The notes under the pieces: model-generated
Database searches by the model: none
What the model was told of the DNA's origin: nothing
Seen by the model: the letters and a program-made list of their open reading frames with translations, nothing else
Assembly (NCBI GenBank): GCA_008973525.1
Contig: WACJ01000103.1
Coordinates: 992,001 to 1,056,000 of the forward strand
Origin: Stenopsyche tienmushanensis
Taxonomy: Eukaryota; Arthropoda; Insecta; Trichoptera; Stenopsychidae
Direction: 5' to 3'
Length of the DNA: 64,000 nucleotides
Made by a program: the position numbers and the translations under genes
Shown: in pieces, positions 20,880-33,607 of the stretch
Layout: each line of letters begins with the position of its first letter
How positions within the stretch are numbered: the first letter of the stretch is position 1

Positions 20880-22610
20880 TAGTTAACTTAGAGGGTGGGG
20901 GGGCGTTAAGTTAGATACTTGCCACGGGAGCTTCATACCCTAGTTTGATTCGACCTTCTTTTGTATATCGGTATTGCTTCTTAGTTTCTTCAATGATGAA
21001 CTCCATAATATCTTCTGACATATATTTTTTGAAAAAAATATATTTCGGGAATTTTCCCAACCAGTTATGATTATTCGCACTATAGATATTTTGATTGATT
21101 GCTTACTTTCTATCTATTAAAAATTAATAATTTTGATTAAATTTGATATTTTTGACAATTTCTGTTTGTACCCTAACAAAATATTTAAACTTAGGAAAAA
21201 TATTTACAGTTTTCGATGTTTTTGATGTTAAAAAATGATTCTTAATGCCACTGTTAAAAATCGAAATGAATTTCCCTTTTATTAGGGGGCAACCAACAGG
21301 TTAATACCAAAAGTGATTCTATTTAAAACACTATTATGGGGCCCAACAATATCAATAGTGTTAAGGTTCATTTTTTTTTTTAAATCATAACGAGTAATCG
21401 TTACCATACTTATATAGATTAATACTCCATATAATGTTGCGTTCTGGGATCTTTTAAAAATCCTCCATATTAATTGAATTTAATCCGTCGCTCCTCATTA
21501 GCTCTGATGTTTTAGCGAGAATTTTCATTACTGCAAGCCAAATGGGTTCTAAAAATATACTTAAAAACGGCATGGCTTTATCAGCGTTATATGTAGACGT
21601 AAAATGAGGATCCTCAGCTCAGCTTACAGCGCCCAAATTGGAGTGTCGTGGGCATTAACATCGGGCATTCTCATTAGGCTTGCCTCAGAAGCTGAGGAGT
21701 GACTTTCAGTTACTTATGCCATCATTCACCTGGAAGGCTCAGTTGCGAGATGTACGCTGGGGACTAATTAGACCCATTTAATCATGAAGCATATGTGAAA
21801 ATGTGGCTTTCCTCGCCGAGATGTATACGTCCTAATGTTTTTCCGGTGACAAGCGACAGGCGAATTAACGTGCTAAATTTATAATTACCCTGCTTCCGTT
21901 CTGGTGTCACTCGGATCTTGGCCGATCAACCCACATGCCAACTCGCCTGTGAAACAAAGATACCACGGGGCTTTCATTGGAATGGTTAGAGATTTGAATA
22001 TGTCAAAAATGGGATGATATTTTCATCGCTGCAATAAAACTCGTAGAAATATCTATCTAATCAGAAGCAGAATACACTAAATTCGCGATTATGCTAATTC
22101 AATCTGTCATGATTGAAGCCACAAGTAGAGTGCTTGGTGAACTGCGTCGGTTATTTTAAAGGAACGTTCACCCTTGCATTGGCCTGGTCCAAGAGTTGCT
22201 CCTCATGAATACTTGAAGATGTGTGCACAAAAGAAACTTGAGTCGTTTCCTTTGACGCGAATATAAATTTAGCTTTCGCCAGTACGTATGTTTTAGCATG
22301 CAAATATGTGGTGCTTGGGAACATGCAAATGTACTACGTCTCTGCTCTCCCGAGTGCGAATATTTCGAAAAAGCTGCTCAAAATTCAAGCTATCGATGTT
22401 GCAAAAAAACCCCGAGAAAAATCGCGATGTACCCGTCGAAATATGGCGGGCGTTCGACACAAAGTGACGTGCTTTTGAATTATTATCAGACTCGGTATGA
22501 ATTTTTATCACCACAGCGATCCATTGAATCAAAACAGCTGGATTACGGACATCTTCGATTTATTGGATTGTCGAAGGAATTCATCCTTTCAGCAGATTAC
22601 ATATTTTTAG
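20880..22610. other. Intron stretch, no gene recognised
   Basis: 21590-21990 is less AT-rich and free of known repeats. Other parts are AT-rich with homopolymer runs. A block near 20895-20940 (GCCACGGGAGC, GGGGGGCGTTAAG) resembles the hAT-like repeat at 29730-29770. Confidence 0.35.
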
Positions 22611-22619
22611 CTGCTCTTT

Positions 22620-23090
22620 AATACCACGTAGCGTGTATTAAACTTGTATTTCAATGAATGAACCTTAACACTATTGATATCACACAATATTTGTGTATTT
22701 ATTTGCGTAAACATAAACAATACACATATATTTCTTTAGGAAGATCGTAAATATAACGTTTAAAATTATGATTTGAATAAATAAGCGCCATGGATCGATT
22801 TCGCAATATTTGTGAATATTTAAACGTGTGGGGGTACCTTTACAGCATGATCTTACCGTCGATGTACGTTTTGTTGTACAAAATTGTAAATAAGCACTGT
22901 TGATAGCACACAAGACCACGTCATTTCTTTACATAAACAATACACAAGAAATCGATGCATTTGCTCCTGCTTTAGAAGGATATGATAATTGGACAAAGAC
23001 TCATTCAACAAGCAGCGACGAACAGGAAGCAATTAAATAAATAAACACTGTCGATAACAAACAATATTCGGTAATTTCTTTGGCTAACGA
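22620..23090 (+). repeat. LTR-A-like region with three related blocks
   Basis: Blocks at about 22655-22725, 22888-22950 and 23042-23085 each contain a variant of CACTGTTGATA-CACACAA followed by TATTT-TTTGCGTAAAC or similar. 22630-22870 matches the repeat at 240-490. Probably tandem or nested LTR pieces. Confidence 0.5.
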
Positions 23091-23448
23091 TCTATATAAT
23101 CGTACGATATATGCGGAGAAGCTCTCCGTCTCTGTATTTTGAACTGCACTACGTTCTCTCTCTGTCTCTGTCTGTCTCCGAGCTTAATGTATAAGACTGC
23201 TATTTCTGAATAGCGGAGAGGGGATCCCAGGCCCTGGGATAGTACTCCTTTAGGGGTTAATACCGGTATATACAATGTATTAATATTTGGAACGTTAAAA
23301 ACTTGGTAGAATGTATCTGTCCTGATTTCCTGGTTGATATATAATATTAAAATCTTCGCGCATTGAAGACATTTTTAAGATGTTTTTTGATGTTTTTAAG
23401 AATTTTTTATATTCCTAAATATGCATTGATGATGATTCAATATTTGCA

Positions 23449-23637
23449 GTGATAAAAAATGTAGTCAGTAAAGTGCAAGATTTCAAAAGAAGGTTTCAAA
23501 GCAGAATGTGTGCAACAATGTATGGAGCACTTGAACTTTATTATAGTGTGGAGTTTGATGCCGATGGAACGTTCTGCAAAATGGCACATTGTAGAAAGAA
23601 CGACGAAGCAAAATCAATTCCAAAGGATATTCCATAA
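23449..23637 (+). other. Unassigned open frame with protein-like composition
   Basis: 62 codons, MIKNVVSKVQDFKRRFQSRM... then YYSVEFDADGTFCKMAHC. A TTTGCAG acceptor-like sequence ends at 23449. Composition is balanced (D, E, K, C, H), unlike most chance frames in this AT-rich DNA. No domain or repeat family is recognised. It may be a nested gene exon, an alternative exon, an unknown transposon piece or chance. Confidence 0.2.
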
Positions 23638-23850
23638 AATAGCTTTCACTGCAAATAGCTGAATGGTTCTCAAATGTTTTTTTTTTATGTTAGATTATGA
23701 CAATTGGCCGAAATATAATTAAAAACGAATGCAAATTTGATTGGAACAATTCCAAAGAAGAAATATCGTTCCATAGACTTTCTGGTTTGTTAAATTTCAA
23801 TAAAAATAGCCTTCAAAAATATGTATTTCTCTTGTATTATTTAAATATTA

Positions 23851-24063
23851 GGGGGACCGAAAAGTATTCGCGTATTTAGTAAAAAATGTTCAAATCAAAT
23901 CAATGCGATAACTCTTCAATTGTTTGCTGATTTCTGGAACCAATACTGGCATCTGTGGACTGTTACTGGTTTATGTGGTATTCAAATCCAAATTAAAGAG
24001 TTTTGGGTCTGGATAGGTCTGACTGGAAGTCTCAAAATACGCGAATATTTTTGGGTCCTCCTC
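23851..24063. mobile_element. Short terminal-repeat element (MITE, 213 bp)
   Basis: Left GGGGGACCGAAAAGTATTCG and right CGAATATTTTTGGGTCCTCC are inverted repeats of about 28 bp, flanked by TA. No coding capacity. The end recurs at 51805-51835 (CGAATACTTTCGGGTCCTCC) and more weakly at 61628-61652, implying a mariner-related family. Confidence 0.85.
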
Positions 24064-26080
24064 ATATAATTCTACCAATTCTCTTCAAAAACATAATTAA
24101 ATTAGAATTTACATTAATTAAACATAGGTTTACAATTTTCCTTTACAATAAGTGGTCTATGAATTAGCATACAATTTCGTGAATAATGCTTTGATGCAAA
24201 TATTAATACTAAATAAATATAAATAAACCCGCCTCCGGATATATTATTTATAAGTGTTTTGAAATTTTAAATTAATATTTTGAAAGCTCAAATTTGCATA
24301 CATTTGTCTGTTTAATGGAATTTAATTGCCAAATGGAATTCCCATAACTAATTATGAATGATACGAATTTGTATTATGTTTCGAGGAGTTTTAATTCTGC
24401 CAAAAGATTTATTTCGCCAAATCACTGTATTTATAAGCATTACGATAAATTTGAATATTTGTTACGAAGCGTTTGGGTCTAGTGTTTATCTTGGGCGTTG
24501 AAGTTTCCGTAACTTTTACTTAGCCGAAGATGAAAGTAAATAGAGCTCTATTTTGGATAAACAATTCGATACATTATTGAGAGCGAGATCATAATCTGTA
24601 GTCACTATTGTGGAATGTGTAAATATTCATAAATGTGAATAGAAACGCATTTGAATGCTGAGAATTCATGCCAACAATGACGATTTGAGAGACTTAAAAC
24701 AGCCAAAACACTGTCGCTGCTAGAGAATCCAATCCCGGGATCCCATATCTTTGGAAACAATGGCTTTACTACTAATTGACGAGCTTAGGCGACGCCTAAG
24801 GGCAGTAGCTGTCTACTTACTACTACAATCAGGTGATTTGGTTGTTAGGTGCTAAGGAAAACTCGTTTTAACGACTTTTATTTAAGGACAGAGAGGTCAT
24901 AGATATTAACCTGTGGGAAGGACGTCTTCCCGCCGCTAAGGCTATCCAAAGACTTTTTATTTATCGCGCTTCATTACAGGATGCAAGAATATAGATAGAT
25001 GCTGTTAACAAGACGTAATGTATTCGCAGAAAGACTTTTAATTTGATACACATCCGAAGAGACACAGAAAGATACCCAAATTCTATTTCGATTATACTTT
25101 ATAGCATGAATTACTAAAGAGATGGTAATATATTTTAGAAATACATAAAAAACTATGGCATAATCTCTGGTGTCCCTAATATTTCCCGTGTCTCTTTTGC
25201 CATCCCTTAAAAATATTTATTCGAGCTTCGATTCAACGATCATTCGGGTGAAATTTACAAGCGAATGTGATAATTGAGGTAGACCATTGTTTCCCTGTCG
25301 TCGGTAAAATTGGCTGAGGGTAATTCACTTCTTCCGTAATAGATCGTAATTAGCCTGTCCCTATTGTGAAACGACCTAATTCATTGCAACCCTTGTAATG
25401 TGATCCTCAGCCTCGGCTCTCACCTCCGTTCCACCCATCTTCCCATCGGGTCTCCTTCCTCTAATGGCACCGTGACGAGTTTCACGACTCACAAATGCCA
25501 CCGCCGAAGAGACCCAGCTCTTAATTAAGACCGAACGAGGACTTTAAAGTCTCGCGAAGGTCCTGGGCGTTTTATCGGCATCGCCAAAAGCCGTACGGTA
25601 CACGTCCTTTCAGGAAACCATCGACGATCGAAAACGCCCAAGAGCAAAGCTAATGGTCTAGATTTTATTTATCAATTTATCGTCTTTGTGATTGTTCCGA
25701 GTTAAGGCGCTATAAATAAGTGAAGGTGTGAGACTTTGGGGGTGGGAAGCTGGATACTAGAGGAAACGGAAACCGATGCGATCTGATTAAGTCGAATTTT
25801 CGCAAACGCAAAGTTCGGACTCGATTAATGGAAGTCGGATCCGAAACGGGAAAACTTTGATCGTATCTATTTTTCCAATCTAACACTGGAATTAAAATTT
25901 ACAACATCTATTTGATTATGTAGTTTTATTAAGAGCTTAATTCAAAATTTTAATTATATTGAGTATCTTTTAAGATGCCCTTGTTGCTGAAGTAATAAAC
26001 AACGAGATCAGACTACAAGACAATGCAATAATTAATTCAATCGAAAAAATATGATAAGAGATCGGAAAAGCCGAAAGCGG
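24064..26080. other. Mostly single-copy-looking intron
   Basis: 24840-24960 carries an LTR-B-like piece (GTGGGAAGGACGTCTTCCCG). 25240-25870 is GC-richer, CpG-rich and repeat-free, possibly old conserved non-coding DNA. No coding exon recognised. Confidence 0.35.
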
Positions 26081-26808
26081 GATGACCAGGTCTTTCCGCG
26101 GCCAAGACTTTTGGTCGGATCCCAAACTTGCTCTTTTATATCCGACCTATCTTAATATTTTTTAAAATGTCCTCGAAGCGTCAAACTTGGATAAAAACCC
26201 CGTCCTTTTATGTTTGTAAGACCGCTTGAATTTTTCTCGTATTTTTCTTTCTGCATTACAAAATCAAACAAATTATCTCCATAAAATTGCGCTCGGACAA
26301 TTCCATTTTTAACATGAAACGTGCGATCGTACTGAAAAATCGGTCAAAGTATTATTGACCAGAAAAGGCTGACAGAGACGAAATTTCACATGGATTATTT
26401 TGAGTTCTAAAATGAATAATGGATGAAACCTACACTAGGCCATCATGCTATCTTTAAGTTTCTTGGCGACCTAGGTCTATCCTGTTTGCGGTTATCATAC
26501 GGCGTCCATTTTTCATCCCGATCTTCCAAAGAAGATTATACTTTTTCAATTTGTTTGTTATATAATACAATACATGTATTGAGTCTATACCTTGAACGAT
26601 GTAAATAAATCAAGAGCAAATCAAATAAAAAATAATATAATCAAGAAAAATGTATTTTTTAAAGAAAATACAGTCAATTTTCTATAGCGTTCACTTCATT
26701 TGCGGCGTTTTTTACGCAAGAAACAGGTAAAATACATAAGTTCAATGCTGCCCTGCGTATGTTAGGTACTTATTAACAAATCAAACACGTATACATTTTG
26801 TATGCTGG

Positions 26809-27208
26809 TGTAGCGTAAGCGATTTACCATCCCCATATAGTAGCGCTATTAACAGCAACATCTTCCATCTCTCTTCGTGTGCAATGTGTTATTTTAACAG
26901 CGCCATCTCTTGTGGCCCTGCGGAGACATTGCACCTGCATCTGATTGATCGCTTCTTGCGCGTGCACCGTTGCCGGTTGGGTAGTGACGCGCAGGAGGCA
27001 GGAGATGAGCTTTGGCTGCGGGAGGTAGCCCCTCTTGCAGCCAGATCTCTCTCTCTCTCTCTCTATCATGTGGAATAAATAGTTATTTAGAGAAGAAAGT
27101 CTTTCTATTTGACGCCCATCTATTCCCATCCATTCATCCAACAACATCACGGCCCGATAGAATAACGGACCCGTGCGCTAGCGCAGCCGTCCCGGCGAAG
27201 ACGTTACA
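26809..27208 (+). mobile_element. Solo LTR (LTR-B family) with primer-binding-like site
   Basis: 400 bp from TGTAGCG to GTTACA, with TG...CA borders, followed at 27209 by CTGGTGTCAGAAGTGGGATC. That site is complementary to the 3' end of insect leucine tRNA. Features in order: GCGCCATCTCTTGTGGC, the TTCTTGCGCGTGCA block, a hairpin region, a TC run (27045-27064) and CATCCATTC. No gag or pol follows, so it is a solo or 5'-end remnant. It is the reference for the other LTR-B copies here. Confidence 0.75.
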
Positions 27209-27225
27209 CTGGTGTCAGAAGTGGG
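27209..27225 (+). other. Primer-binding-like site
   Basis: TGGTGTCAGAAGTGGGA directly after the LTR end. Also seen at 12788, 17722 and, inverted, at 59640. Confidence 0.6.
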
Positions 27226-27404
27226 ATCTCAAGTATCAAATATGGAATCTGATCAAAATGTAGATTATGAAATTTAATCACGTGTCTTTGAAGAGTTCTT
27301 TTTTTGCTTTTTACGTTGAGCATTTAATCTACTTCTACGTTACGATATTATTGTAGGCATTTTGATATTACGATGTGCATTTGATAAGTTGGCAAATTTA
27401 CAAT

Positions 27405-27770
27405 CTAAAGAAATATTGTCTCATTTTGGAAGATTGTCTCACATTTAAATGCAACAGTTTGAACTTTACACTTTTTATCAACCAATATAGGAGGGGGGTT
27501 CCAGAAATACTCAATCTTATAAAGAGCCATTCGAGTTTCGAATAAAAAAATATTCTGAGGGGGCTAAATCTAGCAAATAGGGTGCAAGAGGAAGCATTTC
27601 TCAATCAAGTTTTTTTCTTGATTTCATCATTCAAGCGTAGCAATAAGTTCGCACACTGGTCGCCGTTGATTTTTTTCCTTTTTGAAAATAATCAATGAAA
27701 ATTATCTCACGTGCATCCCAAAAAACTGGCGCCATAAACTTCTTTTAACTACATTCTCCCCTTTTAGTTC
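27405..27770 (-). pseudogene. Mariner transposase remnant (WDAxxIIFIDY type)
   Basis: The minus strand reads KFMAPVFWDAREIIFIDYFQ, KGKKINGDQCANLL, then LRLNDEIKKKTWL. This is the V-F-W-D-x-x-G-I-[IL]-x-[IV]-D-[YF] block around the second catalytic aspartate of a mariner. The C-terminal part continues in a shifted frame (APQNIFLF-type, 27530-27570) and to about 27405. No ends were found. Confidence 0.75.
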
Positions 27771-27794
27771 ATTGTTTTGACTGTGACTTTATTT

Positions 27795-27945
27795 CAGTTG
27801 CATGCGTCAGCGGTCCAAAAAGCGGACTGGTTGGACACGCAGACCTTGTGGCCACTCCCTCTACTTTATTGGTACTTTTTGTGACATTTTTGTTGATAAA
27901 TGCATACCCAAGGTCTTCTATGATCTGTATAATCACAGAAGCCCC
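27795..27945 (+). repeat. P/LINE-tail repeat fragment, plus strand
   Basis: CAGCGGTCCAAAAAGCGGAC then TGGTTGGACACGCAGACCTT and GTGGCCACTCCCTCTACTTT. Matches the LINE-tail half of the family. Abuts the mariner remnant. Confidence 0.65.
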
Positions 27946-27989
27946 CCTAAGTTTTAATTTACATTGTATATATACATATATGTTTTACT

Positions 27990-28265
27990 CGTGGTTAAGA
28001 ATTGATGCAAACACGGTTTTATTGCTGTAAAATATTGCAAAACACTCGATTGAAACATCCTCATGACGCTGTTTTTGTTCCATTATGAGCAAACGCGGCA
28101 CCCATCTTGCGCACAGCTTTTTTATATGCAAATTTTTAGTCAATATGCGAATTACATCACTTTTTGGGACACTCACAGGGATTACTATCGTATGCTGTTC
28201 TTCTTCATTTTCAATTCTTCTGCTCTTTTTTGATATGTTAAATTGGCATAGGAAAAACATCCAAT
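27990..28265 (-). pseudogene. Mar-A transposase fragment, minus strand
   Basis: Reads RILTKNLHIKKLCARWVPRL then LIMEQKQRHEDVSIE and the N-K-x-x-F-x-x-R-like block. The LCARWVPRLLT-xQ-QR motif is the linker after the DNA-binding domain of a widespread insect mariner. It stops before the first catalytic aspartate. Confidence 0.8.
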
Positions 28266-28269
28266 GCTT

Positions 28270-29700
28270 TAAATCAACATTTACAGAATAGATTGGTAAG
28301 TGCCTATTGGAAAAATTAAGTTGTTGAAATAACGAATCGCTGATATTTGATCGTCTAACTTACCTGATGATCATTTAATGGACGCTGATTTGTAATCCTA
28401 ATGTATTGCTTTAGTGATTTATGCTATTCAAGTATATTTGGATCCAAATGTTGACATGTCATCAGCGAAACAAAATACAGGGAAAATATGGGTTAAGATC
28501 ATCGGATATTATATATTTGCAACGAAAGCAACATAATGCTTAATGGCTGAGCTTATTTTACTTATGCAGACGAGTTTCCATGAAGATGTATTTATAACTA
28601 AAGTCGCGTGCTTAAGACATATCATTTTGTCGAAACGGACGTATTAATACCGTTCGCTTTTCGTATCGATGTTCATTTCCATGCAATCCAGACGATTTTA
28701 TTGGATCGTAATGGGAGAACGACAGTCCAGAGCTCCGAATTACAATTTATAAGTGGAATATTATCATCGAATATACTGCGAGGCGATCGATCGCCGTAGA
28801 AACTATCAGCCAATGAATAATTGAAAATGTTGCTTCAGCCTACTTGTGAAACTTCAGTGAGAGCAAGGCAAATATCCGTCGAGGATTTGGCTCCGTCTTT
28901 CGCCTCCACGTGTGCTCACTTGTAATTTATGAGAAGAGGGATCAGGCCAATGCTGGAAACTCTGTCTGCCGTGGGGAGGATGAGGCATAAATAAACACAT
29001 CGAGAGATAAAACCCTGGAAAGCCTTCTCAGCCAGTTACAGACCATGAAGTGATAGCGTATAAACAACAAGTTTTTCAATATTCAGTAAAGATTCGCGAA
29101 GACTTATGGTGCGATGCCATCTATTTTTGTTTACAACTTGGAAAAATATTTCGAATTTCATCCCATTTCCTTATCAAGGTGCCATATCCGTAATCGGATG
29201 TAGGCGATCTCTATGGAAAGTTCAGGGACAAAGAATGTTCATATAGTACCGTCTAAATCCAGGGGCTTCAATCTCATGCCCAAGCGATTTTTGTGCTAAA
29301 TATTAACTCTTGCTTGACGTTGTTTGGCTTATATATTTTATTGTCTAATGCTCGGTGCACACGAGCGTGGTTTATCATGCATAGTTTACTATCATGCAGA
29401 TTATTGCAGTGAACTACGAGACTTGCGATACATCTTTCAACACTAAATAACTTCTATGTTACAAATAACATTTTATGAGAAAGTGTAACCGATGACAAAG
29501 GAGCTGCTTCAACTGGAAGAAATAAAGAATGAAGGCAAAGTTGTTTGGCAAGCACATTGAAGCCAAAAATACATCATGTGCTGCAGAATGTTTTCAATTT
29601 ATAAATACAATACCCTTGTTTTGTAATAAATAAATAATTTAGCATTGAAAATATGTATCACAAGTGATCATGAGCTTAAACGTGTGATCACTTCTTTGCT
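28270..29700. other. Repeat-poor intron stretch
   Basis: 28600-29060 is CpG-richer and has no repeat resemblance; the rest is AT-rich. No coding exon recognised. Confidence 0.35.
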
Positions 29701-29705
29701 CATGT

Positions 29706-29985
29706 CAGAGCCGTAACGAGGGTATAAAACGCCCGTGGCAAATATCTAATTTTCACCCCCCTCCCCTTGGAGTTTAAAAGTTGAATAATAAGAAGACAGT
29801 ACCAAAAGTATCCAACTTAACATATAAATGGCGGTTGTTGTTTAGAAAAAAAAAACTAAATAAAAACACCCGCGTGCACCATGATATGTATTTGATACAC
29901 CATACGAAATGTTGAACTTCGTATTTATTATATTTCATATCGGTATTCCCATCATAAGAGTTGCGTTATAGTAAATACATTATGG
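29706..29985 (-). repeat. Junction of hAT-like piece, mariner terminus and arm-1-like piece
   Basis: 29706-29770 resembles the GGGCCGTAAC repeat; 29795-29850 matches the Mar-A/P terminus (AGTACCAAAAGTATCC, ATATAAATGGCGGTTGTTGT); 29928-29975 matches part of the inverted-repeat arm at 10000-10070. Confidence 0.5.
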
Positions 29986-30044
29986 TAAAAACACCCCAGA
30001 AATGTCGAAGAAAATCTATAAAATGGTATCGGATGACCATCCCA

Positions 30045-30232
30045 GTATAAGAGAGTGAACTAGCAGACATGGTAAGCCTTTCATAAAATGCAGTACGTCG
30101 CATATTGACTGAAAATTTGGACATGAGAAAGCTGTGCGCAAGACGGGTGCCGCGTTTGCTCACAATAAAACAAAAACAGCATTGTGATGATGTTTCACAG
30201 CAATAAGGCCGAATTTTTGCATCAATTCAGAA
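30045..30232 (+). pseudogene. Mar-A transposase fragment, plus strand
   Basis: Reads ILTENLDMRKLCARRVPRLL then TIKQKQHCDDVSQQ and, in another frame, NKAEFLHQF. Directly followed by a minus-strand P repeat at 30235, at about the point where the copy at 47200 is also broken. Confidence 0.8.
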
Positions 30233-30234
30233 TG

Positions 30235-30445
30235 AAATATGGTTCCATCTGTTTATTAGTCCATATGTAAGTTAGCCTTCCGTGATCGTACAAATCATAG
30301 AAATGCCGAAAAATCTCTAAAAGAGGACGGAGTGGCCACAAGGTGTGTATCCAATCGGTCCACTTTTCGGATTGCTGACATGACGAATGAACGTCTCGCG
30401 ATTGGACGCCATACTCCAACAAGCTATGAACTCTCATTACAAAAC
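30235..30445 (-). repeat. P/LINE-tail repeat, minus strand
   Basis: CCTTCCGTGATCGTAC, AGAGGACGGAGTGGCCACAA, CAATCGGTCCACTTTTCGGA. Joined head-to-head with a Mar-A fragment. Confidence 0.65.
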
Positions 30446-30584
30446 GAAGTTTTTCGAAGAAGACTAATCGGTTGGGATGTTTAAATTTTACAATCTGTCG
30501 AAAATGTTTTTGTCTTTATTTTATTGCGAGCTTATGGCGGGCTGAATAGGTCAAATGTTTAAGCGATGATGAAGAAAAGAGGAA

Positions 30585-30645
30585 TTAGTTCAACCGGTCC
30601 GCTTTTCGGATTGCTGATACAAGAAAGGAGCGCTTCGCTATACTC
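30585..30645 (-). repeat. Short P/LINE-tail fragment, minus strand
   Basis: CAACCGGTCCGCTTTTCGGA and GAGCGCTTCGC only. Confidence 0.55.
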
Positions 30646-31726
30646 ATGGGTATAATATTTATTTTATTGCGGACATATGCACAACATATCATACATATTT
30701 TCATTAGCGAGTATTTTGCACATGGACCAACAAATATTTTTGGGCGCTAAGGGAGTCTTTTACTAGGCACACTAACAAGAACATTTTTTTTACAAGTCAT
30801 TCTGAGCAAAACATCCCAAAATAGATTCAGCTACGTAGCAAAGATTATTCAATGGGCAACCCTGATTATGCAATGACTCGAAAGATGACAAAATATGTAA
30901 GAAATAATAGTATGCAATCGTTTTTTATCCGAATTATAAGGGTGTCAATGGGGTGAAATTAAGCCACGAAACGATATTGGAATATAATATAGCACGTCAG
31001 TTTCCGTACACCATGATGGGAGATTTGAAAAAAAATCAGATCCCGGTATGGGTCTCGTGTGTTTTCCCAAACAATTTATCGCGTCTGGGGAAAAATCAAT
31101 TTTTCCGCGACAGCCCTCTGAGTTTTCCGGCAGACTTTCGTCCCCCCCCCCTAACAACAATGTCTTCGTTTTTTTGCGAATGCCGTGTAGTTTTCTCAGA
31201 AATGTCGGGACCGGGGGCGAAAAAATGGGCTATTTACACGCTTGTATTTTCTTTATTGCGTACGACGTACGTATGACGCTTTGCGTGATGGAGGTCTCTC
31301 CATTTTTTTTTGCTCTTTTTTAAAAAATAATTTTGCTTAAAGAACTTTTCCATTCATTTGAGGCTGATGTTTCGCATGTTAATCTGGCGTTATTCCGAGA
31401 AAGAAACCATTAACGCGAAATTTTGCGGTGTTTTCACGCAGATCGCGCGATAAACGAATGCCTTATAATTACTTCATTTCGGATAAATTTGCCAATGGCA
31501 TTTATTCAAGAGTTCATAATTTATACCAGAAAATGACATTCAGTCGCCTTCTTGTTCGGTCAAGGTTTGAGTCACCTCTTTTGTATATATTAATCCATTT
31601 TTGGTTATTAGATCGTAAATGTAATCTTTGGACAATCTAATTTTAGGCACTTTGGTATGCTTAGTATATGGATGAAACGGACATGAATTTTTGTAACTTA
31701 AAACTAAAAAACTAGCTAAAATATTA
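30646..31726. other. Intron stretch, no gene recognised
   Basis: Contains a C10 run at 31142-31151. Open frames at 30953-31323 lack family features. Confidence 0.35.
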
Positions 31727-32862
31727 AGTAAAGCGGAAAGAAATGTCATTTTTTTGTTATTTGGAGAACTTTTTTTTTTAATAAAAGCTACACAATATTA
31801 TTCAATTAAATAATTTCCATTGTTATTTATAATCACCTTCAACAGATTAGATAGCTTTTTAATGTCTCTTTCGTAAAATTCAGCCGATTTTCCACTAAAG
31901 TAAGAATCCAAATGATTTTTCACTTGTTCCACAGAAGTGAATTTTTTATCGCGAAGCGAATGTTCTAATGACTTTAAAAGATGATAGTCTGAAGGTGCAA
32001 TGTCAGGATAATATGGTGGATATTGCAGCACTTCCAAATCCAGCTCCCTTATTTTGTTCTGCGTAATCCTTGCTGCGTGTAATCTTGCATTATCATGCTG
32101 AAATATTCTTCTTTGGTTGTTAATTAGCGCTGATCGCCTTTTGAGCATTTCCACATTTAACCTATCCAATTGTGCACAATATAGTTCTGCTGTGACAGTT
32201 TGGCCAGGTTTTAATAATTCATAGTGAATTAAGCCAAAAAAATCCCACCAAATACAAAGGAGGACCATTTTCAAGGATAATAACGATTGAGGGGTAGAAA
32301 TAGGTACTTGATTTGAAGAAAACCACTGTTTTTCCTTTTCAAGACTGTTGTACAGGACCCACTTCTCTTCCCTAGTAACGATCCTTTTTAAAAATGGATC
32401 GGTTTCATACCTGAACAATAGCAATGAACAAATGATTATCCGTTGTTCCAAGACCGTTGATGACAACTCGTGCGGTACCCAAATTCCCTGTCTATGTTTT
32501 TTTCCCGAGTCTTTTTAAATGATCTTTTACTGTCGACCAGGGACAGCCGATGTCTAGCGATAATTCCTTTATTGTATTTCAAGGATCAAATTCTACCAGA
32601 GAATTTAATGCGTCATCATCGATTATTGGAGGTCGTCCTGATTTTGATATATTTAAATCTCGCAAGATCGCAAATGGGTCTCAACTATTTCTGGCTTGGA
32701 CGTTTTCACTATGGCTAAAAAAATATAAAAATATTTTAAAAAGTAAGACAAATAACAGAGCTTCAAAATGACACCAACCTTGACGTATTCACTCGACAGC
32801 AACCAGAGGCAAATTGACGGCAAAGACGCAACAAAAAAAATGACATTTCTTTCCGCTTTATC
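31727..32862 (-). mobile_element. Mar-F copy 1: near full-length mariner, dead
   Basis: 1136 bp. Ends AGTAAAGCGGAAAGAAATGT and ACATTTCTTTCCGCTTTATC are inverted repeats flanked by TA. Minus-strand transposase: start near 32715 (VKTSKPEI), the DNA-binding region ALNSLVESDPRKTIEELSLD with frame breaks, VPHELSSTVLEQRIIICS, then one long frame 32466-31798 with SPHELS-like linker, RIVTREEKW, VLLCIWWDFFGLIHYELLKP, QHDNARLHAA and YPDIAPSDYHLLKSL. The second (HDNAR) and third (D-34-D) catalytic aspartates are kept, but the first block is T-R-E-E-K-W in place of the usual T-G-D-E-K-W, so the first aspartate is lost. Confidence 0.92.
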
Positions 32863-32914
32863 TAATATATACATATATATTGTAAATTTAAACTAGATTC
32901 GCCTTTGTAAATTA

Positions 32915-33105
32915 GCTTTTAAGGAGGCTTCTGTGACCCTTCAGATCATAAAAGTGCCCGGGTACGATTTTATCAACAAAAATAGCTCATGTGGCTATGT
33001 GCTCAACCGGTCCGCCTTTCGGATCGCTGATACGACAAATGAGCGATTCGCAATCGGACGGCAGTCCCGGACATGTTCGCAGAACATGATCTATAAGCTT
33101 TTGAA
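32915..33105 (-). repeat. P/LINE-tail repeat, minus strand
   Basis: GCTCAACCGGTCCGCCTTTC, GGATCGCTGATACGACAAAT, GAGCGATTCGCAATCGGACG. No mariner-type terminus on this copy. Confidence 0.65.
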
Positions 33106-33607
33106 CATCGCTAGGTAAATGTTTCATGCTGAAATGAGTCTGTTTGAGAAATAGAGTTCAATTTGCCGCACCGTGCCAAATTAATATAAATAGAAAATCT
33201 CAATATACCAAATATTATATTTCACTCAATTTCCATTCAACAGGAATGCATTGTTAGGAGTTATTAATTCCATCATCATGCTTCTATCTAAAATGCACGA
33301 TTGAAATGTTATCTTTTCATAGCGTGTTTGAAATGCTTCCATACACCGAAACAACACTGTACATTACACAAATCCGAGTATATCGTCTCTAAATAATGGC
33401 TTCAATATACATCAAAAATTTATACTGGAAATACCACAATGACATATCCGAGAATTTTGAACAATAACCATTGGCAATGGTGGTTCTGTTTGAAACGATT
33501 GCATGTCGAATATCAAATGATTTGTGTATTAGAGCAATTAATAGATTATTTTTAGTCGTTGTTACATATTTTGGCTTTTTATACTATAATTTGTCCACTC
33601 TTCTTAT

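Noticed and set aside
31798..32466. Intact, active mariner transposase
   Set aside because: The frame is open but starts after the DNA-binding domain, and the first catalytic aspartate is replaced.
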